Below are positions 1 through 6,651 of a stretch of 8,101 nt of DNA, in pieces. The stretch is taken from the NCBI GenBank assembly GCA_964517215.1, contig CAZFBR010000163.1, positions 1 through 8,101 of the forward strand, given 5' to 3'. How positions within the stretch are numbered: the stretch's first letter is position 1; each line of letters begins with the position of its first letter. Source of the DNA: CAZFBR01 sp035353495 [NCBI: uncultured bacterium]. Its GTDB lineage: Bacteria; DAOPZR01. The position numbers and the translations under genes are program-made. The notes under the pieces were generated by a model. It saw only the letters and a list, made by a program, of their open reading frames with translations. It did no database searches and was not told the DNA's origin.

Positions 1-1529
1 GCTATCCGGTGGCCTGGGTCGGCCTGGTCGGGGCAGCCGGTGCAGAGGAACTGCAGCCGGCGGCGCGGGTCGGCGGTGATGAGCGGCTGCTGGCGCGGCT
101 GGCGGCACCCGGCGCGGCGGGTCAGGCCGGTGGAGAGAACCCGGCGCAGCAGGCGGTGCAAACCGGACAGGTCGTGACGGTTGACGATATCGGAGCAGTG
201 CCGGGCGCCCGGTGGCGGGCGGCGCTGCAGGAACGCGGCCTGCAATCGGCCATTGCCCTGCCGCTGGGCGACGCCGGCGGGGTGATCGGGGTGCTGGCCA
301 TCTGTGCGACGCAGGTCCGGGCCTTCCCTCCGGAAGAAACCGCCCTGCTCACCGAATTAGCCGGCGATCTGGCTTATGGGATCCGCGCCCTGCGCAGCGG
401 GGACGAGCGCCGGCGGATGGCGCAGGCGCTGCAGGCGAGCGAGGAAAAGTACCGGACGCTGATCGAGAACATCGACGTGGGCATTTACCGCCGCGAGGCG
501 CTGCCGTCGGGACGGCTGGTGCATGCCAACGCCGCCGCACTCCGGCTCATGGGACTGACCGACCAGGCGGCGGCCGGGCGCTTCCTGCAGGAGCTGATCC
601 GCACCAATGCTGACGCCCGCCTGCTGACTGAGGAGACCGAGCGGACGGGGAGCGTGCGCGGGCGGGAACTGACCGTGTCCCGGGCCGACGGCGTGCAGCG
701 GGTCCTGCGCGTCAACGGCGTGGTGAGCCGCGATGCGCACGGGGAGGTGCGCTACGTCGATACCGTGCTGCAGGATATCACCGATGAGAAGATGCTGCTG
801 CGGCGGCTGCTGCACAGCGAGAAACTGGCGGCGCTCGGGCGGATGAGCGCGGCGGTGGCGCATGAGATGAACCAGCCGCTGAATGCGATACGCAATTACT
901 GCCAGGAGATCGCGCTCAATCTGCGCGATCAGGTGGCGATGACCGGGGCGGAAATCGGGGCCAACATGCAGCGGGCGACGGAGCAGGTCGACCGGATGGC
1001 GGAGATCATCCGCAATATGCGGGTATTCACCCAGCGCGATCAGGAACAGGCGCTGCTGCCGATCCCGGCGGACCGGCTGGTCAGGTACCCGATCTCGCTG
1101 ATGGCGGCCCAGCTGCGCGGGCGCGGGGTGGAGGTGGCGGTCGAGCTGCCGGCGGAGCCGCCGCTGGTCATGGGCAACGAACCGCGGCTGCAGCAGGTGC
1201 TGATCAATCTGCTGAGCAATGCCCGCGATGCGATTGCCGCCCGGACCGCTGACGCGGTGCCGGCCGGCCGCATCATGGTGCGCGTGACGCGGGACGGCAG
1301 CGCCGGCACGGTGGTGTTCAGCGTCGCAGACAACGGCTGCGGCATCCGGCCGGAACTGCGGGAAAAGATATTCGAACCGTTTTTCACCACCAAGGAGGCT
1401 GATTACGGCATGGGGCTGGGGCTGTCGCTGTCGTACGACATTGTGGCCCAGCATAACGGCGGCCTGGCGGTGACGGCGGAGGAGGGGAAGGATACCGTGT
1501 TTACCATGACCCTGCCGGCGGCGTCATGA
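1..1529 (+). CDS. GAF-PAS sensor histidine kinase, NtrB/DctB-like core (5' end cut by window edge)
   Basis: Soluble sensor kinase expected to autophosphorylate on His and pass the phosphate to a receiver. The frame is open to the left edge, and TAT-CCG before the GTG at 9 continue a GAF domain: YPVAWVG here matches YPLVWVG inside the GAF of the next gene. The GTG is therefore probably not the start. Counting from that GTG, GAF occupies about 1-130 (ending ELAGDLAYGI) and PAS about 145-260 (LIENIDVGIY through VLQDITDEK). A HisKA region covers about 268-340 with H285 in AHEMNQPLNAIRN. HATPase_c covers about 385-505, with the N box around N400/N404 (LINLLSNARDAI), G1 at DNGCGI (441-446), F box KIFEPFFTTK and G2 GMGLGLS (467-473). 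All ATP-binding motifs look intact. The HEMNQP box is of the NtrB/DctB type, unlike the HELRTP box of the two downstream kinases. No transmembrane segment is visible. The stop overlaps the next start, indicating one transcript. Ligand and partner regulator are unknown. Confidence 0.93.
   Translation, partial: YPVAWVGLVGAAGAEELQPAARVGGDERLLARLAAPGAAGQAGGENPAQQAVQTGQVVTVDDIGAVPGARWRAALQERGLQSAIALPLGDAGGVIGVLAICATQVRAFPPEETALLTELAGDLAYGIRALRSGDERRRMAQALQASEEKYRTLIENIDVGIYRREALPSGRLVHANAAALRLMGLTDQAAAGRFLQELIRTNADARLLTEETERTGSVRGRELTVSRADGVQRVLRVNGVVSRDAHGEVRYVDTVLQDITDEKMLLRRLLHSEKLAALGRMSAAVAHEMNQPLNAIRNYCQEIALNLRDQVAMTGAEIGANMQRATEQVDRMAEIIRNMRVFTQRDQEQALLPIPADRLVRYPISLMAAQLRGRGVEVAVELPAEPPLVMGNEPRLQQVLINLLSNARDAIAARTADAVPAGRIMVRVTRDGSAGTVVFSVADNGCGIRPELREKIFEPFFTTKEADYGMGLGLSLSYDIVAQHNGGLAVTAEEGKDTVFTMTLPAAS
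1526..1529 (+). other. ATGA stop/start overlap (translational coupling)
   Basis: The ATG of the REC-GAF kinase (1526-1528) overlaps the TGA of the upstream kinase (1527-1529). No clear Shine-Dalgarno sequence precedes this ATG, which fits translation by re-initiation. The start is supported by the protein, since the receiver domain begins within a few residues of it (MTVPRATVLAVDDDP). Confidence 0.85.
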
Positions 1530-3331
1530 CCGTCCCGCGCGCCACGGTGCTGGCGGTTGATGACGACCCGGTCAACCTGAGCGTCATCTCCGACTACCTG
1601 CAGCAGGTCGGTTTCCGCGTGCTGGTCGCCCGCGACGGGGAAAGTGCGCTGGCCAGGGCGCAGTTCGGCCGGCCTGACCTGATCCTGCTCGATATGCTCA
1701 TGCCGCGCATGGACGGGCTGGAGACCTGCCGGCGGCTCAAGGCCGATGCGGAACTGCGGGATATCCCGGTGATCTTCATGACGGCACTGGCGGAGACCGA
1801 ACACAAGGTGCAGGGGTTTGCCGCCGGCGGGGTGGATTACATCACCAAGCCGTTCCAGTACGAGGAGGTGCAGGCGCGGATCAACGCCCATCTCGCCCTG
1901 CATGTGCTGCGCCGGCAGCTGGCCGACCGCAATGCGCAGCTGCAGACGGAGATTGCCGAACGGACGCGGGTGGCGGCGGAGCTGCGCGAAGCCCGTGACG
2001 GACTGGAACTGCGCGTGGCCGAACGGACCCGGGCGCTGGCGCAAGCGAACCGCCGCCTGTCGATGCTGTCGGCCTGCAACCAGGCCCTGGTGCATGCCGA
2101 GGATGAGCCGGGCCTGCTGCGTGACATTTGCCGCATCGTGGTGCAGCATGGCCAGTATCCCCTGGTGTGGGTGGGAGTCACCGCGGACGACCAGGAAAAG
2201 TCAATCCGGCCTGCGGCCCATTATGGCGCGCTGGCTGACGAATTGGCGAATGTCCGACTGTCGTGGGCGGATGATGCCTGCGGGCAGGGCCCGGAAGCGC
2301 TGACGCTGCGCACCGGCACAATGCAGCGGGTTGACGACCCGGGGCAGTTGCGCGGTGGCGGGCCGTGGTATGACCTGCTGGCTGATGCCGGCGTGCATGC
2401 GATTCTTACGCTGCCGCTGCGATATGCTGACCAGCAGCTGGGGATGGTCAGCGTGAATGCCGCCAGCGGTGCGGTGTTGTCCGCGGCAGAATGCGCCACC
2501 CTGCAGGAACTGGCGGGCGACCTCGCGTATGGCATTGTCGTCCTGCGTGACCGTGCGCAGCGCCGGCTGGCGGAACAGCAGGTGCGACAGATGAATGATG
2601 AACTGGTGCGCGCGAATGCCGAATTGCGCACGCTGGACGAGATGAAGAAGAACATCATGGCGAACGTGTCGCACGAACTGCGCACGCCGCTGGTGGCGGT
2701 GCGCGGGTATACGGAGCTGTTGCTGGACGACGCTGCCGTAAGTGCGGATTTGCGGCGGAAGTATCTGAGCGTGATGCTGCGCAATATTGACCGACTGACC
2801 AGTCTGTTTGACAATCTGCTGGTCTTTGCCCGGGCGCCGCAGGAAACACCGCCGCCGCCGGTGCGCTGCCGGGTGGCGGTGGCGGAACTGCTGCAGGAAG
2901 CGGTCGAGACCGTCATGCCGCGCGCACGGCAGCAGGAGCTGCAGCTGGCGCTGGCACCGGTCGCTGCCGCGCTGGCGGTGGCGGCTGATCCCGGGCAGCT
3001 GCGGCAGGTGGTGTTCAACCTGCTGGACAATGCGCTGAAATTCACCCCACCCGACGGCACTATGACGCTAGCGGCAGCCGGGGACGCCGGCGTCGTGCGG
3101 ATGACGGTTGCCGACACGGGTATCGGTATTTCTGCGGACCAGTTGCCGAACATCTATGACCGTTTTTACCAGGCGGATGGGTCGCTGACCCGCCGCTACA
3201 GCGGCATCGGCCTTGGCCTGGCGATTGCCCGTGAGATTGTTCTGGCGCATGGCGGCGAGATCACCGTGGCCAGCACCCCGAACGCGGGCACAACCTTCAC
3301 CCTGCGCCTGCCGGCCTGGGTGGCGCCATGA
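1526..3331 (+). CDS. Hybrid histidine kinase with N-terminal receiver: REC-coiled coil-GAF-HisKA-HATPase
   Basis: Cytoplasmic 601-residue kinase that carries its own receiver at the N-terminus. REC covers about 7-120, with the acidic cluster D12-D14, phosphoacceptor D56 (LILLDMLMPRMDG), T86 (FMTA) and K108 (ITKPF), so it should be phosphorylatable. A charged heptad-rich helix at about 126-178 (RQLADRNAQLQ, LRVAERTRALAQ) looks like a signalling coiled coil. GAF spans about 180-340 and ends ELAGDLAYGI. HisKA spans about 373-438 with H383 in MANVSHELRTPL. HATPase_c spans about 485-597, with the N box near N498/N502 (FNLLDNALKF), G1 DTGIGI (530-535), F box YDRFYQ and G2 GIGLGLA (560-566). No membrane segment is seen. 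The gene sits between two other kinases, 4 bases overlapping the first and 1 base before the third. The receiver could accept phosphate from either neighbour and gate the attached kinase; this is inference. No output domain is present. Confidence 0.95.
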   Translation: MTVPRATVLAVDDDPVNLSVISDYLQQVGFRVLVARDGESALARAQFGRPDLILLDMLMPRMDGLETCRRLKADAELRDIPVIFMTALAETEHKVQGFAAGGVDYITKPFQYEEVQARINAHLALHVLRRQLADRNAQLQTEIAERTRVAAELREARDGLELRVAERTRALAQANRRLSMLSACNQALVHAEDEPGLLRDICRIVVQHGQYPLVWVGVTADDQEKSIRPAAHYGALADELANVRLSWADDACGQGPEALTLRTGTMQRVDDPGQLRGGGPWYDLLADAGVHAILTLPLRYADQQLGMVSVNAASGAVLSAAECATLQELAGDLAYGIVVLRDRAQRRLAEQQVRQMNDELVRANAELRTLDEMKKNIMANVSHELRTPLVAVRGYTELLLDDAAVSADLRRKYLSVMLRNIDRLTSLFDNLLVFARAPQETPPPPVRCRVAVAELLQEAVETVMPRARQQELQLALAPVAAALAVAADPGQLRQVVFNLLDNALKFTPPDGTMTLAAAGDAGVVRMTVADTGIGISADQLPNIYDRFYQADGSLTRRYSGIGLGLAIAREIVLAHGGEITVASTPNAGTTFTLRLPAWVAP

Positions 3332-3332
3332 G

Positions 3333-6300
3333 ATGGCGACGATGATTTACCTCGAATTGCTGTACAATTTCGGCGTTCTGATCGCCCTGAGTGTGCTTTC
3401 CGGGTTTGTCGGCATGCGCGGGCGCAGCGGCCGGGCGGCCGCCCTGCTGCAGGGCCTGCTGTTCGGCTGCGCGGCGGTGATCGGCATGTTGCGGCCGCTG
3501 GTCTTGGAACCCGGCCTGATCTTTGACGGGCGTTCGGTGATGATTTCGCTGGCGGGCCTGTTTTTCGGTCCGCTGGCGGCGCTGACCGCCGCCGCCATGG
3601 CGGCGGTGGTGCGCGTGGCCCAGGGCGGGATTGGCGCCACCATGGGTGTGCTGGTGATCAGCAGCGCAGCGCTGCTGGGGATGCTCTTCCATGCGCGCCG
3701 GCGTCCGGTTGCTGCCCCGGTCAGCGTCCGGCTGCTGTTGCAGCTCGGGTTTGCCGTCCATGCGGTGATGTTGTTACTGATGTTCACCATCCCCGGCGGC
3801 AAGAGCATTTCCGTGCTTGACCGGGTTGGCCCGCCGGTGATCACGATATATCCGCTGGTGACGCTGATCATCGGCTGGGTGCTGGCCCGCCAGGAGGCAG
3901 GCCGCGCCCAGGAACGGCAGCTGCTGCAGCTGGGCGAGGAGCTGCAGGCATATTTCGACACGGCGCTGGACCTGTTCTGCATCGCCGATGCGGACGGCAA
4001 ATTTCGCCGGCTTAATCCGCAATGGGAGACGGTGCTGGGTTATCCGCTGGCCGAACTGCAGGGGCGGAATTTCATGGCTCTGGCGCATCCGGACGATGCG
4101 GCGGCGACCGGGATGGCGCTGGTGCGGCTGGCCGGCCAGGAAGTGGCGGGCAGCCTGGTCAACCGGAATCGCTGTCGTGACGGCAGCTACCACTGGCTCG
4201 AGTGGCGGTTGATCTCCCGCGGCCGGCTGATCTATGCGGCGGCCCGCGATATTACCCCGCATAAACAGCTGGAACAGGAGCTGCGCAATTCGCGACAGTT
4301 GTTTGCCGATATCATCGAGTTTCTGCCGGACGCGACCCTGGCGGTCAATCGCGCGGGCGAGGTGATTGCCTGGAACCAGGCGATCGAAGCGATGACCGGC
4401 GTGGGCAAGGACGCGGTCATGGGCCGGGGCGGGTACGCGTACGCGCTGCCGTTTTACGGGGAGCGGCGCCCGCTGCTGATCGACCTGGTGCTGCACGACA
4501 ATCCGGATGACCGGGCGCGCTATCCGTATATTCGCCGCGACGGCAGCAAGCTCTATTCGGAAATCTTCATCCCGCGCCTGCGGGCGGGGCGGGGGGCGCA
4601 GCTGTGGTTTACCGCGTCCCCGCTGCTTGACGCCAACGGCGAGGTGGTCGGTGCGATCGAGACCATCCGCGATATCACGGAAATGAAGCAGGCGCAGGAG
4701 GCCCAGCGGGAATCGGAGGAACGGTACCGGGCGACGTTCGAGAACAGCGGCAATGCGCTCATGCTGATCGATGAGGACACCAGGATCGCCCTGTGCAACG
4801 AGCAGCTGGCGAAACTGACCGGGTACCGGCGCGAGGAACTGGAAGGGGGAATGTCGTGGACCGACCTGGTGGCGGACGGCGAACAGCGCGAACAGATGAT
4901 GCGGTATCATCATCAGCGCCGGCACGGCGGTGAAGCGCCGGCAAGCTACGAATACATCCTGCAGGATCGAGACGGCCGGCCGCATACGGTGCTCTCTGCC
5001 GTGTCGATGCTCCCCAATTCGCGGCAGAGCCTGGCGTCGCTGGTTGATGTCACCGAGCAGCGCCGCGCCCAGGCAGCTTTGGCGGCCTCGGAAAATCTGT
5101 ACCGGACGGTATTTGAAAACACCGGGACGGCCACGGTGATTTTGCGGGCGGATACCGTTATCGAGCTGACCAACGAGCGCCACGCGCAGATGACCGGATA
5201 CAGCAAGGCGGAGCTGGAGGGGCGGCATTCCTGGACCGAATTTGTCGTGCCGGAGGACCTGGCCCGCATGCAGGCGTATCATCAGGCCCGCCGCCTGCCG
5301 GGTCCGGAGGCGGAACGCGTCCCGCAAGTGTACGAATACCGGTTTCGCAGTCGCACCGGGAAAATTCATGACTGCATCTGCTTTGTCATGATGATCCCCG
5401 GCACCACGCGCAGCGTGGCCTCGATGCTGGATATCAGCGAACGCAAGGCGGCGGAGCAGGCGCTGCGGGAACGGGAAAAACTCTATCGGTCGCTGATCGA
5501 GACCACGGATACCGGCTTCGTGGTGCTGCAGGAAGGTGATGGGCGGGTGATCGACGCGAATGCGCGATACGTGGCGCTGACCGGCCGTGCCCGCGACGCG
5601 GTGATCGGCCATTCGGTGGTCGAATGGACGGCGCCGCATGATCGTGAGCGCAATGCGGCGGAGGTGCAGAAATGCCTGGCCACCGGTCGGGTCAACAATC
5701 TCGAAGTGGACTATTGCCATCCCGACGGGACGGTGGTGCCGATCGAAGTCAATGCCAGCGTGATCATCACGGCGCAGGGCCGGGTGATCCAGACCCTGTG
5801 CCGCGATATCAGCGAGCGCCGCCGGGCTGACGACGCGCTGCACGGCATGAATGCCGCGCTGCGGCGGATGAACGAGGAGCTGCGCGAACTGGACGGGCAG
5901 AAGAACAGCATCATGGCCAATGTTTCGCATGAGCTGCGCACCCCGCTGGTGGCGGTGCGCGGCTATGCGGAGATCATGCTGGAAGACGGCGCGGGCCGGC
6001 TGACCGACCAGCAGCGGCAGTTTCTGCAGATCATGCTGCGCAACATTGATCGTCTGACCGCCTTGTTTGACAATCTGCTGGAGTTTTCGCGCGACCAGCA
6101 GGGCCGGTCGAAACTCACGTACCACCGGTTTCCGCTCGCCGGGCTGCTGCAGGATGTCGGCGACACCATGCAGCCGCGCGCCGCCCGGCAGGGGCTGCGG
6201 CTGATTGTGGCCGCAGGCGCGCCCGGACTGCAGCTCGAGGCCGACCAGCAGAAACTCCGTCAAGTGCTGCTGAATCTTGCGGAAAATGCCATGAAATTCA

Positions 6301-6602
6301 CTCCGGCCGGCGGGACGGTGACGCTCGGCGCGGCGGCGGCGGACGGGATGGCGGTTGTTACCGTGACCGACACCGGCATCGGGATCAGTACCGAGGATCA
6401 GCGGCGCATCTTTGACCGGTTCTACCAGGTTGACGCCGCATTGACCAGGCAGTACAGCGGGGCCGGACTCGGGCTGTCGATCGTGCGCGAGATTGTGCAC
6501 CGCCATGGCGGGACGATCAGGGTGACCAGTGCCTTGGGGCACGGCGCGCAGTTTACAGTGACCCTGCCCCTGCGCCGGCCGCCGGAGTCGATGGTTGGCT
6601 GA
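3333..6602 (+). CDS. Membrane multi-PAS histidine kinase with LytS-type 5TM sensor
   Basis: A 1089-residue inner-membrane sensor kinase. The N-terminus (about 1-188) is hydrophobic and matches the LytS/YhcK-type 5TM receptor family (5TMR_LYT): LRPLVLEPGLIFDGR then SLAGLFFGP (72-80) and GGIGATMGV (98-106). Five PAS domains follow at about 205-315, 322-455, 463-580, 588-705 and 716-832, each ending in a D-I/V-T/S-E/P-type linker such as RDITEMKQ or LDISERK. HisKA spans about 855-922 with H866 in MANVSHELRTPL. HATPase_c spans about 965-1082, with the N box N981/N985 (NLAENAMKF), G1 DTGIGI (1013-1018), F box FDRFYQ and G2 GAGLGLS (1043-1049). The start at 3333 is one base after the upstream stop; an ATG at 3342 in the same frame is an alternative. 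A weak GGGTGG lies about 9 bases upstream of 3333. The frame is open further upstream, but that overlaps the preceding kinase in another frame and yields an Arg/Pro-rich peptide, so it was rejected. The signal sensed is unknown, and no receiver is attached. Confidence 0.94.
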   Translation: MATMIYLELLYNFGVLIALSVLSGFVGMRGRSGRAAALLQGLLFGCAAVIGMLRPLVLEPGLIFDGRSVMISLAGLFFGPLAALTAAAMAAVVRVAQGGIGATMGVLVISSAALLGMLFHARRRPVAAPVSVRLLLQLGFAVHAVMLLLMFTIPGGKSISVLDRVGPPVITIYPLVTLIIGWVLARQEAGRAQERQLLQLGEELQAYFDTALDLFCIADADGKFRRLNPQWETVLGYPLAELQGRNFMALAHPDDAAATGMALVRLAGQEVAGSLVNRNRCRDGSYHWLEWRLISRGRLIYAAARDITPHKQLEQELRNSRQLFADIIEFLPDATLAVNRAGEVIAWNQAIEAMTGVGKDAVMGRGGYAYALPFYGERRPLLIDLVLHDNPDDRARYPYIRRDGSKLYSEIFIPRLRAGRGAQLWFTASPLLDANGEVVGAIETIRDITEMKQAQEAQRESEERYRATFENSGNALMLIDEDTRIALCNEQLAKLTGYRREELEGGMSWTDLVADGEQREQMMRYHHQRRHGGEAPASYEYILQDRDGRPHTVLSAVSMLPNSRQSLASLVDVTEQRRAQAALAASENLYRTVFENTGTATVILRADTVIELTNERHAQMTGYSKAELEGRHSWTEFVVPEDLARMQAYHQARRLPGPEAERVPQVYEYRFRSRTGKIHDCICFVMMIPGTTRSVASMLDISERKAAEQALREREKLYRSLIETTDTGFVVLQEGDGRVIDANARYVALTGRARDAVIGHSVVEWTAPHDRERNAAEVQKCLATGRVNNLEVDYCHPDGTVVPIEVNASVIITAQGRVIQTLCRDISERRRADDALHGMNAALRRMNEELRELDGQKNSIMANVSHELRTPLVAVRGYAEIMLEDGAGRLTDQQRQFLQIMLRNIDRLTALFDNLLEFSRDQQGRSKLTYHRFPLAGLLQDVGDTMQPRAARQGLRLIVAAGAPGLQLEADQQKLRQVLLNLAENAMKFTPAGGTVTLGAAAADGMAVVTVTDTGIGISTEDQRRIFDRFYQVDAALTRQYSGAGLGLSIVREIVHRHGGTIRVTSALGHGAQFTVTLPLRRPPESMVG

Positions 6603-6651
6603 CGGCCGCCCGGAATTGCGGGTGTACGGTGTATGGTGGAGCTGAGGGACG
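6603..6651. other. Convergent intergenic gap
   Basis: These 49 bases separate the TGA of the PAS kinase from the TAA of ecfT, and hold the only noncoding DNA in the window apart from one base between the second and third kinases. A short imperfect stem (6607-6612 with 6619-6624, including one G-T pair, 6-base loop) is present, but no T-run follows on either side, so a classical intrinsic terminator is not supported. Confidence 0.6.
6621..6641. repeat. Three imperfect tandem heptamers (GGTGTAC, GGTGTAT, GGTGGAG)
   Basis: Three adjacent 7-base units begin at 6621, 6628 and 6635. The first two differ at one base and the third keeps GGTG plus the A at position 6. They lie in the gap between the two convergent operons. 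The run may be chance in G-rich DNA or a trace of slippage; no function is evident. Confidence 0.4.

Noticed and set aside
357-1454. Minus-strand 365-codon frame opposite the first kinase, and a similar 310-codon frame at 2221-3153
   Set aside because: Both are antisense to conserved kinase domains and encode low-complexity Arg/His/Ser-rich sequence. They are composition artefacts.
3213-3332. Upstream in-frame extension of the PAS kinase beginning inside the previous gene
   Set aside because: It would overlap the HATPase end of gene 2 in another frame and adds an Arg/Pro-rich peptide before the membrane domain. The ATG at 3333 gives a natural membrane-protein N-terminus.
2687-5962. Identical 20-base segments at 2687-2706 and 5943-5962 as a mobile-element or recombination repeat
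   Set aside because: They encode the same conserved kinase residues after the H box in two paralogous genes, so shared ancestry of the domain explains them.
3774-6542. Very long minus-strand open frame (922 codons) antisense to the PAS kinase
   Set aside because: It lies wholly opposite a gene with intact PAS and kinase motifs. Its translation is rich in His, Arg, Gln and Pro with no recognisable domain. High G+C codon use removes stop codons from the antisense frame, which explains the length.
6607-6624. Possible intrinsic terminator between the convergent operons
   Set aside because: The stem is only 6 pairs including a G-T wobble, and there is no U-tract on either strand.
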